Below the pieces are notes generated by a model. The model saw nothing but the letters and a program-made list of their open reading frames with translations, made no database searches and was not told the origin of the DNA. Below are positions 44,649 to 55,400 of a stretch of 64,000 nucleotides of DNA, piece by piece. Made by a program: the position numbers and the translations under genes. Within the stretch, counting starts at the first letter, position 1. Each line of letters begins with the position of its first letter. This DNA is from Neodontobutis hainanensis (Eukaryota > Chordata > Actinopteri > Gobiiformes > Odontobutidae), in the NCBI GenBank assembly GCA_024349245.1, contig JALDNG010000502.1, positions 1-64,000 of the forward strand. The letters are read 5' to 3'.

Positions 44649-45908
44649 GTGAGTACAGTTATGTTTTTAAATATAGATCTAAAATAAAAATAAAAGTTAA
44701 AAAGTAAGGAGTTAAAATAAACTGTGCCTATTCTTGGAACAAAATGAGGGTGTTTCTTTTGAGCTGATATGTCTTCAAATATACATTTATTACATTTATT
44801 ACTTTTATTACATTTATTACATTTAAAAACAAACAGTTTTAAAAAGTTGGTGTATATTATACTTTTTCTGATTTTTTTATTCCACTGCTGTTCTTTGTGA
44901 TTGTTTTGTTTATTAAACTGAAGTATGACATTTATTTGCAAAGATAAAACAATTACAGTTATTATAAAAGGTACTAAATATTATGGCTATATAAGGCACG
45001 AGCAGGAGGCATGTCACAGATGTTCTCCGAGTCCCAGAAGGTTCAGAAGGAACTAGCATTTCAGAAATATATTCTGGTGTTATACCATTTAGAGACTTTT
45101 AATGTTTTAAAGTCTATTCTCTGAGCAACAGGAAGCCAGTGCAGAGATTTTAAAACTGGACTGATGTGGTCGTACTTCCTGGTTTTGGTTAGAACCCGAG
45201 CAGCAGTTCTGAATAAGCTGCAGCTGTCTTAACCCTCGTTTTGAGAGACCAGTGAGCAGCCGTTACAGTAATATAACCTGCTGCAGATAAAAGCATGAAT
45301 AAGTTTCTCTAAGTCTGCTTTAGACATTATCCCTTTGACTCTGGAAATGTTTTTAAGGTGATAAAATGCTTATGATGTAATGGACTTAATGTGACGTGGA
45401 AATTCAAGTCTGAGTTCATAATGACACCTAGATTTCTAACTTGTTTTTTAGATTTTAGAGAAAGAGATTGGAGGTGACTGCTGACACTTTCTCTTTGTTT
45501 CTGTTTCCAAAGATGATTATTTCAGTCTTGTCTCAGGGCTGTGCCGACACCTTCTTCTTTACACAGGATCGTAAGCTGTCATCTGTGAGGCGTGCGAGAT
45601 GTTTGCTTTTAATAAAGTTTAAGTTGGAAAACACCTGCATATCTCCTCATTACACAATAAGCATACTTCTTACAATTCTCCATAGATGGCCTACCTGGGA
45701 CTCAAAAGTTAAAAAAATTGCGCACTGGCGTGGTGTTGCACATTAGCATTAGTGGCGCACGGTAACAGCGACAACATAAAAACGAACGAACTAAAATAAA
45801 ACACAATAATTAAATACTCATTAATTATTTTTAAAAGCCACAGGGAGCCGCATCAGAGGGATGAAAGAGCCGCATGCTGCTCCAGAGCATGTGTTGCCGA
45901 CCCCTGCA

Positions 45909-46124
45909 CTAGAGTGAAACTGTTTTGATGTAGGTTTCAGAACACAGTTGTAAAAAGCTGGCAGGTGATAATGGAGGACTTTCTTCTCTGTTCAGTGAGA
46001 CTCAGCTCTTCTGTGTGAACTCTGGTGGAGCTGAGTCTGCGCTCAGAGGAGCAGGTCTCTGTTTTCACCTGCCAGCTGTTTACAACAGTGTTCTGAAACC
46101 TACATCAAAACAGGTTCACTCTAG
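45909..46124. mobile_element. Foldback MITE-like element
   Basis: About 216 bp with long terminal inverted repeats of roughly 60 bp. CTAGAGTGAAACTGTTTTGA on the left matches the complement of TCAAAACAGGTTCACTCTAG on the right, continuing through GTAGGTTTCAGAACAC and CAGCTGGCAGGTGA-like sequence with few mismatches. There is no coding capacity. Confidence 0.75.
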
Positions 46125-46775
46125 AAGGACAACGACTCCACTAACACTAACGACTCTCACATCAGGAGTCACACTGCCCTAATGACTCTGAGACCAGAAC
46201 AGCCTGGTCCAATCAGAGTTAGTTTCAGGTCAAAGCCCTCCTCTAGAGATAAAGCTCAGCTCTGTATCAGCTGGACTCAGAAATGGAAAAAGATAAAACC
46301 TCTTTAGCTTGAAAACTAAGTCCAGATGCATTTGCTTTAACTTTTTTTTCAATATGTTTAAGCTTAACTGAATGATTAGTATTTACTAATATTCTGCTCA
46401 TCCAATATTAAAAAAGATGAACCTGTGCCGACTCAAGTCCCGTCTATTTATCCCTTCGTCTTCAACCGAAAAATCAGAACAAGTTGGATTTGGACACACC
46501 CCTTAATGAGCTTCTTTCTCGCCCTGACACCTGCGTTATGATCGGGAAGATACAGCCCATAAGTATCAAGAACAGCAGAAAGTTTTGATACATTCCTGAT
46601 ACAAACATTATCCACACAAATTTTAAAATCACCTGCTATGACTATTTGTTCAATTTCTGTGCAGACAAACGAAAGCATTTCAGTAACTCATCAATAAAAT
46701 CATGACAGTGTTTGTAAAGAACTACATTATAGATGAAGAAAACTTGAACTTCATTTTGAATGACACATATTCAAA

Positions 46776-46987
46776 TGGGGCAGCAGTAGCTCAGTGGGTA
46801 GAGCAGCCGTCCTTCAACCGGAAGGTAGGGGTTCGATTCCCACTCTCTTCACAGCTCATACTGTCGTTGTGTCCTTGGGCAAGACACTTAACCCACCTAG
46901 TGGCTGTAAAACTGGTAATTACTGTAGAATAATGAAAGTTGCTTTGGATAGAAGCGTCAGCTAAATGAATAAATCTAAATGTAAATA
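46776..46987 (+). mobile_element. tRNA-derived SINE in Ig receptor intron
   Basis: Head with box A (TAGCTCAGTGGGTAGAGC) and box B (GGGTTCGATTCC), core TGTGTCCTTGGGCAAGACAC, L2-like tail (GTTGCTTTGGATAGAAGCG) and an A-rich end. Same family type as 29722-29926. It is not a functional tRNA gene, because the anticodon arm and 3' half do not fold as one. Confidence 0.87.
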
Positions 46988-47433
46988 ATAAAAACTCCCC
47001 AAGTGACAGCTTCTGGATGAGAAAATTATCCCTAAGAAAGGAACATACACCACCCTTTTGTTTTTTCCTGTATTTTTGATACGAATGTAAAATCAGATAG
47101 AGTGGATTAAATAAGGACTGCATTTCCTGTCATCTAACCATGCTTCTGTTAAAAACATCAAGCTTATTTGAAGTTATTAAATCATTGAACACTGCAAGTT
47201 TCAAGTCTGTTTGAGCAGGACCTGACATTATCTGTTTGAAGGGGATTTGAGTCAGATTTGTCTGTTCAGGTTGAGAACTGGTTAATTTTGACAAAATGTC
47301 CTGGCACAACAGAGGCCTCAGTGTCTTAATCACTGATAACAGTCATGATGCTGGTCTGGAGGACGTTAAGAGGGTTTGACATGGGTTTAAAATGAAATTA
47401 TATTATGTTAAATATTACATTTGATGTTGACAG

Positions 47434-48815
47434 AACCCACAGTGAGTCTGAATCCAAACTGGTCTGAGATCTTTTCTGGAGACAGTCTCACTCTCAGATG
47501 TGAGATTGAGGACAGAGGAAACACTGAGTGGACGTATCAGTGGAGCAGGACCGGTTCAGTCCTACATCAAACAACAAAAGAATATACAATCTCCAGAGTT
47601 ACTGAGTCTGACAGTGGACACTACAGATGTAGAGGAGAAAGAGCTCCAGATCTCACAACACTGTGGAGCAGAGGGACCAGACTGAACATACTGAGTGAGT
47701 CTGGACAACTTTTATGTTCAATATCAAGTAAGTTATTTATATACATTTCCACTCTGATCCACAGAAAAGCCAAAGGCCACAGTGACTGGTGAGACAGAGG
47801 TTCAGTCTGGAGGCAGAGTGACTCTGAGCTGCTCTGTGACTCCAGCTTCATCTGGTTGGAAATATTACTGGTTCAGAGACACAGAGTTATTCAAAGGTTC
47901 TTCTGATCAACAACAAATAAGTGTCTCAGTGGGAGGAGTGTACTGGTGCAGAGCAGGAAGAGGAGACCCACTTTATTTCACTGAGGACAGTCAGTCCTTC
48001 AGACTTAATGCTGTTGGTGAGTTTGTCTGTATCATCTGTAAACATCACTAGAAACATATCAGTCTTTAATATCTTCAAAGCTAAATTAATAAAACATTTA
48101 TTCATATTGTTCCAGTCTTGTTTGTAACTGTGTTGGTTCTGATCAGTCTCTGACACAGCTGCTGTGTCTCTGGAGCCAAAGTGGCCTGAGATATTCCCAG
48201 GAGAGCAGGTCACTCTCAGATGTGAAATACACGGAGCAGACACTGAGTGGACGTATGAATGGAACAAATCTGGTGTGAGCTTTTCTAATAAAGAAGATAA
48301 AGTAATGATAATAAGTGCTGCTGCTTCAGGAACAGTGGCAAATACAGCTGCAGAGGAATAATGAGACATGACCAACATAAAGCAACTGAATGGAGCAGCC
48401 AGGTTACATTACATGTGTCCAACAGTAGGTTTCATCTCACATTATTCATTATTACATTATTACACTGACAATTTAAAAACACAATAAGACAAATGATATC
48501 TAATGAGTGTTCAAACAGGTAAACTCCAGCCTGTCCTGTCTGTGTCTCCGTCATGGCTGAATCCTGGAGTCTCTGTCTCTCTGAGCTGTGGTGTTAAACA
48601 GACGTCTGCAGGATGGACCTTTTACTGGTACAAGGCTGTTCCTCATTCATCAGACTCTTACAGATATGAGCTGCTCCCAGGTCACAGTAATGGGACTGAA
48701 CAGGACTCCTTCAGCGTTCAGCACCAGACCAACACAGCAGGGTTTGTGTGTAGAGCAGGACGAGGTCCTCTGTTTTACTCTGAATACAGTCAGCCCAAGT
48801 TTGTCTGGACTAAAG
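47434..48815 (+). pseudogene. Ig domains 3 to 6 of the receptor
   Basis: 47434-47694 (PTVSLNPNWSEIFSGDSLTL, ESDSGHYRCRGE), 47765-48016 (SGGRVTLSCSVTPASSGWKY, VGGVYWCRAGRG), 48147-48424 (LEPKWPEIFPGEQVTLRCEI) and 48519-48815 (LSVSPSWLNPGVSVSLSCGV, AGFVCRAGRGP). Domains 3 and 5 are alike, as are 4 and 6, indicating tandem duplication of a two-domain unit. In 48147-48424 a single-base loss near 48328 breaks the frame before SGKYSCRGIMRHDQH. The other three exons are open. Confidence 0.78.
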
Positions 48816-48916
48816 GTAGGATCTTTATTTATTGCTAATCATTCAGAGATATTTAGAAACTGGAAGTGTTTATGTTATTTTCATTCTTCATTATTTATGC
48901 ACTTGTTGTTTTGCAG

Positions 48917-49461
48917 ATGTTGAGTCCCCAGTGTCTCTCACAGTGAGTCCTGACAGATCACAGCACTTCACGTCTGACAAAGTCTCACTGAGCTGTGAAT
49001 CCAGCTCCACTAATGGAGAGTGGAGACTGAAAGGCTTTTCTCAGAACGGCCTTTTCTTACAACATTGTAGTTCCTACTGGACAGATAAACCTAAATGTCT
49101 AAATGCCAGAGGCCACAGAGAGACCAGTGGAGGCAGAAGAGACAGAGAGACAAGAGGAGGCAAAGGCCACAGAGAGACCAGAGGAGGCAGAGGACACAGA
49201 CAGACCAGAGGAGGCAGAGGCCACAGAGAGACTAGAGGAGGCAGAGGACACAGACAGACCAGAAAAGGCAGATGCCTCAGAGAGAACAGAGTAGGCAGTG
49301 GCCAGATAGAGACCAGAGAAGGCAGAGGCCACAGAGAGACCAGGGGAGGCAGAGGAGGCAGACAGACCAGAAAAGGCAGATGCCTCAGAGAGACCAGAGT
49401 AGGCAGTGGCCAAATAGAGACCAGAGAAGGCAGAGGCCACAGAGAGACCAGACGAGGCTGA
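48917..49461 (+). CDS. Ig domain 7 exon reading into minisatellite
   Basis: After acceptor TTTTGCAG the exon reads VESPVSLTVSPDRSQHFTSD, VSLSCESSSTNGEWRLKG and LQHCSSYW, an Ig domain of the receptor. At about 49105 it passes without a stop into the 27-bp minisatellite and continues as GHRETRGGR-type nonapeptides to a stop near 49461. The final strand and later Ig residues are replaced by repeat. Whether this is expressed is unknown; it looks like a rearrangement joint. Confidence 0.55.
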
Positions 49462-52400
49462 GGCCACAGAGAGACCAGAGGAGGCAGAGAGAGAGAGAGA
49501 GACCAAAAGAGGCAGTAAGAGCAGAGGAGGCAGAGGAGGCAGAGAGACCAGAGGAGGCAGAGGCCACAGAGTGACTAGAGGAGGCAGAGGAGACAAAGAG
49601 ACCCGAGGAGGCATATGCCAGAGAGAGACCAGAGGAGGCAGAGGCAATAGAGAGACCAGTGGAGGCAGAGAGACCAGAGGGGGCATAGGAGGCAGACAGA
49701 CAAGAGAAGGCAGCGGCCACAGAGAGACCAGAGGAGGCAGAGGCCACAGAGAGACCAGAGGAGGCAAAGGAGTCTGAGAGAGCAGAGGAGGCAGAGGCCA
49801 CAGTGAGACCAGAGGGGGCAGAGGCCACCGAGAGTTCAGAGAAGGCAGAAAGACAGAGAGACCAGAGGAGGCAGAGGCCACAGAGAGACTAGCGGAGGCA
49901 GAGGTAATAGAGAGACCAATGGAGGCAGAGAGACCAGAGGGGGCATAAGAGGCAGACAGACAAGAGAAGGCAGCGGCCACAGTGAGACCAGAGGGGGCAG
50001 AGGCCACCGAGAGTTCAGAGGAGGCAGAAAGACAGAGAGACCAGAGGAGGCAGAGAGACAAGAGGATGCAGAGGAGGCAGAGAGAGCAGAGGAGAACGAG
50101 GCCACAGAGAGACCAGAGGAGGCAGAGGAATAGAGAGACAAAAGGAGGCAGAGACCACAGAGAGACCAGAAGAGGCAGAGGCCACAGAGAGACAAGAGGA
50201 GGCAGAAGAGACAGAGAAACCAGAGGAGGCAGAGGCCACAGAGAATCCAAAAGAGACATAGGCCACAGAGAGACCAGAGGATTGCAGAGGTCACAGAGAG
50301 ACCAGTGGAGGTAGAGAGAGCAGAGGAGGCAGAGAAGGCAGAGAGACCAGTGGAGGCAGAGGACACAAAGAGACCAGAGGAGGCAGAGGCCACAGAGTGA
50401 CTAGAGGAGGCAGAGGAGACAAAGAGACCAGAGGAGGCAGAGGCCACAGAGAGACGAGAGGAGGCAGAGGCAATAGAGAGACCAGTGGAGGCAGAGAGAC
50501 CAGAGGGGACAGAGGAGACAGAGAGAAAAGAGAAGGCAGAGGCCACAGAGAGAACAGAGGAGGCAGAGGCCACAGAGAGACCAGAGGAGGCAGAGGAGTC
50601 AGAGAGACAAGAGGAGGCAGAGGAGACAGAGAGACCAGAGGAGGCAGAGGCCACAGAGAGACGAGAGGAAGCAGAGGAGGCAGAGGAGGCAGAGAGACCA
50701 GAGGAGGCAGAGGCCACAAATAGATATGAGGAGGCAGACAGTCCAGAGGAGGCAGAGGCAATATAGAGACCAGTGGAGTCAGAGAGACCAGATGGGGCAT
50801 AGGAGGCAGACAGACAATAGAAGGCAGAGGCCAGAGAGAGACCAGAGGAGGCAGAGGCCACAGAGAGACCAGAGGAGGCAGAGGAGGCAGAGAGACCAGA
50901 GAAGGCAGAGGCCACCAAGAGTTCAGAGGAGGCAGAAAGACAGAGAGACAAGAGGAGGCAAAGGCCACAGAGAGACCAGAAGATGCAGAGGCCACAGAGA
51001 GACCAGAGGAGGCAGAGGAATAGAGAGACAAGAGGAGGCAGAGGCCACAGAGAGACCAGAAGATGCAGAGGCCACAAAGAGACGAAAGGAGGCAGAGGAG
51101 ACAGAGAGACCAGTGGAGGCAGAGGCCACACAGAGACCAGAGGAGGCAGAGTTCACAGAGAGACCAGAGGAGGCAGAGGCCGCAGAGAGACCAGAGGAGG
51201 CATAGGCCACAGAGAGACCAGAGGATTGCAGAGGTCACAGAGAGACCAGTGGAGGTAGAGAGAGCAGAGGAGGCAGAGAAGGCAGAGAGACCAGTGGAGG
51301 CAGGGGAGACAGAGAGAGCAGAGGAGGCAGAGGCCACAGAGAGACCAGAGGAGGCAAAGGCAATAGAGAGACCAGTAGAGACAGAGAGACCAGAGGGGCA
51401 GAGGAGGCAGAGAGACAAGAGAAGACAGAGGCCACAGAGAGACCAGAGGAGGCAGAGGCCACAGAGAATCCAGAGGAGGCAGAGGAGGCAGAGAGACCAG
51501 AGGAGGCAGACGAGACAGAGAGACGAGAGAAAGCAGGGGAGGCAGAGAGTCTAGAGGAGGCAGAGGCCATGAGAGAATCCAGAGGAGGCATAGGCCACAG
51601 AGAGACTAGAGGATTGCAGAGGTCACAGAGAGACCAGTGGAGGTAGAGAGAGCAGAGAGACCAGTGGAGGCAGGGGAGAGAGAGAGAGCAGAGGAGGCAG
51701 AGGCCACAGAGAGACGAGAGGAAGCAGAGGAGGCAGAGGCCACAGAGAGACGAGGAAGCAGAGGAGGAAGAGGAGGCAGAGAGACCAGAGGAGGCAGAGG
51801 CCACAAATAGATCAGAGGAGGCATACAGTCCAGAGGAGGCAGAAGCAATAGAGAGACCAGTGGAATCAGAGAGACCAGATGGGGCATAGGAGGCAGACAG
51901 ACAATAGAAGGCAGAGGCCAGAGAGAGACCAGAGGAGGCAGAGGCCAGAGAGAGACCAGAGGAGGCAGAGGAGGCAGAGAGACAAGAGGAGGCAGAGACC
52001 ACCAAGAGTTCAGAAGAGGCAGAAAGACAGAGAGACAAGAGGAGGCAAAGGCCACAGAGAGACTAGAGGATGCAGAGAAGGCAGAGAGTCCAGAGGAGAC
52101 AGAGGACACAGAGAGACCAGAGGAGGTAGAGGAAAAGAGAGACAAGAGGAGGCAGAGGCCACAGAGAGACCATAAGATGCAGAGGCCACAGAGAGACCAG
52201 AGGAGGCAGAGGAATAGAGAGACAAGAGGAGGCAGAGGCCACAGAGAGACCAGAAGATGCAGAGGCCACAGAGAGATGAAAGGAGGCAGAGGAGACAGAG
52301 AGACCAGTGGAGGCATAGTCCATGAGAGAATCCAGAGGAGGCATAGGCCACAGAGAGACCAGAGGATTGCAGAGGTCACAGAGAGACCAGTGGAGGTAGA

Positions 52401-55400
52401 GAGATCAGAGGAGGCAGAGAAGGCAGAGAGACCAGTGGAGGCAGGGGAGACAGAGAGAGCAGAGGAGGAAGAGGCCACAGAGAGACGAGAGGAAGCAGAG
52501 GAGGCAGAGAGACCAGAGGAGGCAGAGGCAACAGAGAGACCAGAGGAGGCACAGGCAATAGAGAGACCAGTAGAGATTGAGAGACCAGAGGGGCAGAGGA
52601 GGCAGAGAGACAAGAGAAGTCAGAGGCCACAGAGAGACCAGAGGAGGCAGAGGCCACATAGAGACCAGAGGAGGCAGAGGAGGCAGAGAGACCAGAGGAG
52701 GCAGACGAGACAGAGAGACGAGGAAGCAGGGGAGGCAGAGACTCTAGAGGAGGAAGTGTCACAGAAAGACTAGAGGAGGCAGAGAGTCCAGAGGAGGCAG
52801 AGGCCACACGGTGACTAGAGGAGGCAGAAAGACAGAGAGACAAGAGGAGGCAAAAGCCACAGAGAGACTAGAGGATGCAGAGAAGGCAGAGAGTCCAGAG
52901 GAGACAGAGGCTATAGAGAGACCAGATGAGGCAGAGGTCACAGACAGACCAGAGGAGGCAGAGGAGGCAGAGAGACCAGAAAAGGCAAATGCCACAGAGA
53001 GACAAGTGAGGCAGCGGCCACAGAGAGAGCAGAGAAGGCAGAGGCTTCAGAGAGACCAGAGGATGCAGAGGCCACAGAGAGACCAGATGAGGCAGAGAGA
53101 CAGAGAGACCAGAGGAGGCATAGGCCACAGAGAGACCAGAGGAGGCAGAGGCAATAGAGAGACCAGTGGAGGCAAAGGAAGCAGAGAGACCAGAGGAGGC
53201 AGAGGCCACAGAGAGACCAGATGAGGCAGAGAGACAGAGAGACCAGAGGAGGAAGTTAAAGCAGAGGAGGCAGAGATGGCAGAGAGACCAAAGGAGGCAG
53301 AGGCCACACAGTGACTAGAGGAGGCAGAGGAGACAAAAGACCAGAGGAGGCAGAGGCCACAGAGAGACCAGTGGAGGCAGAGGACACAGAGAGACGAGAG
53401 GAAGCAGGGGAGGTAGAGAGACTAGAGGAGACAGAGGCCACACAAAGACCAGAGGAGACAGAGAATCCAGAGGAGGCAGAGGCCACAGAGAGACCAGAAG
53501 AGGCAGAGGCCACAGAGAGACCAGAAGAGGCAGAGAGACCAGAAAAGGCAGATGCCACAGAGAGACCAGAGGAGGCAGTGGCCACAGAGAGACCAGAGAA
53601 GGCAGAGGCCACAGAGAGACCACAATAGGCAGAGGCCACAGAGAGACCAATGGAGGTAGAGAGAGCAGAGGAGGCAGAGAAGGCAGAGAGACCAGTAGAG
53701 GCAGGGGAGACAGAGAGCAGTTTAGGCAGAGGCCACAGAGAGAGAGAGGAAGCAGAGGAGGCAGAGAGACCAGACGAGGCAGTTAGAGGAGAGGAGGCAG
53801 AGGAGACAGAGAGACCAAAGGAGGCAGAGCCCACAGAGTGACTAGAGGAGGCAGAGGAGACAAAGAGACCAGAGGAGGCAGAGGCCACAGAGTGACCAGA
53901 GGAGGCAGAGGCAATTGAGAGACCAGTGGAGGCAGAGAGCAGAGGGAGCAGAGGAGGCAGAGAGACCATAGAAGGCAGAGGCCACAAAAGACCAGAGGAG
54001 GCAGAGAGTCCAGAGGAGGCAGAGGCCAATGAGAGGCCAGAGGAGGTAGAGGCCACAGAGAGACCAGAGGAGGCAGAGGCCACAGAAAGACCAGAGGAGG
54101 CAGAGGCCACAGAGAGACCAGAGGAGGCAGTTAGAGCAGCGGAGGCAGACAGACCAGAGGAGGCAGAGGCCACCAAGAGACCAGAGGAGGCAGAGAGTCA
54201 AGAGGAGGCAGAGGCCACAGAGTGACTAGAGGAGGCAGAGGCAAAAAGAGAGCAGTGGAGGCAGAGAGACTAGAGGAGGCAGAGGAGGCAGAGAGTCAAG
54301 AGAAGGCAGAGGCCACAGAGAGACCAGAGGAGGCAGAGGCCACAGAGAGACGAGAGGAGGCAGAGGAGATAGAGAGAGCAGAAGAGGAAGAGGCCACAGT
54401 TAGACCAGAGGGGAAGAGGCCACCGAGAGTTCAGTTGAGGCAGAAAGACAGAGAGCCCAGAGGAGGCAGAGAGACGAGAGGATGCAGAGGAGGCAGAGAG
54501 ACCAAAGGAGACAGAGGCCACAGAGAGACCAGAGGAGTTATAGGAATAGAGAGTCCACAGGAGGCAGAGGCCACAGAGAGGCTAGAGGAGGTAGAGGCCA
54601 CAGAGAGACCAGAGGAGGCAGAAGCCACAAAAGACCAGAGGAGGCAGAGGCCACAGAGAGACCAGAAGAGGCAGAGGAGGCAGAGAGACCAGAAAAGGCA
54701 GATGCCACAGAGAGACCAGAGGAGGCAGCGGCCACAGAGAGACCAGAGGAGGCAGTTAGAGCAGCGGAGGCAGAGAGACCAGAGGAGGCAGAGGCCACAG
54801 AGAGACCAGAGGAGGCAGAGAGTCCAGAGGAGGCAGAGGCCACAGAGTGACTAGAGGAGGCATAGGAGACAAAGAGACCAGAGGAGTCAGAGGCCACAGA
54901 CAGACCAGAGGAGGCAGAGGCAATAGAGAGACTAGTGGAGGCAGAGAGACTAGAGAGGCCAGAGGAGGCAGAGGCCACAGAGAGACCAGAGGAGGCAGAG
55001 GCCACAGAGAGACCAGAGGAGGCAGAGGAGATATAGAGCGCAGAAGAGGCAAAGGCCACAGTTAGACCAGAGGGGAAGAGGCCACCGAGAGTTCAGAGGA
55101 GGCAGAAAGACAGAGAACCCAGAGGAGATAGAGGAATAGAGAGACAAGAGGAGGCAGAGGCCACAGAGAGACCAGAGGAAGCAGAGGTCACAGAGTGACC
55201 AGAGGAGGCAGAGAGTCCAGAGGAGTCAGAGGCCACAGAGAGACCAGAGGAGGCAGAGGAGGCAGAGAGACCAGAGGAGGCAGAGGCCAGAGAGAGACCA
55301 GTAAAGGCAGAGGCCACAGAGAGACAAGAGGAGGCAGAGAAGGCAGAGAGACTAGAGCAGGCAGAGGCCGCAGAGAGACCAGAGGAGGAAGAGGCGACAG

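Larger units (their letters stand above)
44649..47433 (+). other. Large intron between Ig domains 2 and 3
   Basis: Contains several repeats. Around 45030-45640 is a stretch that looks like an old interspersed repeat, which I cannot classify. 45909-46124 is a foldback element and 46776-46987 a SINE. The rest is unremarkable. Confidence 0.5.
41924..49105 (+). pseudogene. Fc-receptor-like multi-Ig surface receptor, truncated
   Basis: Leukocyte Ig-superfamily receptor of the fish Fc-receptor-like type. The leader is split over 41924-41960 (MGPSLVWTLGLI) and a 33-nt exon 42054-42086. Ig-domain exons are 43957-44219, 44388-44648, 47434-47694, 47765-48016, 48147-48424, 48519-48815 and 48917 to about 49105. 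Each has the Ig cysteines and motifs (for example SVTLSCEV, RCEIEDRGNTEWTYQW, VGGVYWCRAGRG). Exons 1 and 5 of the Ig series carry frameshifts. No transmembrane or cytoplasmic exon follows; the seventh Ig exon runs into a minisatellite. Family assignment rests on domain pattern; the ligand is unknown. It is probably a broken member of a cluster. Confidence 0.75.

Noticed and set aside
46776..46850. Functional tRNA gene
   Set aside because: Box A and B are present but continue into a SINE core and LINE-like tail. A second similar copy at 29722 confirms a SINE.
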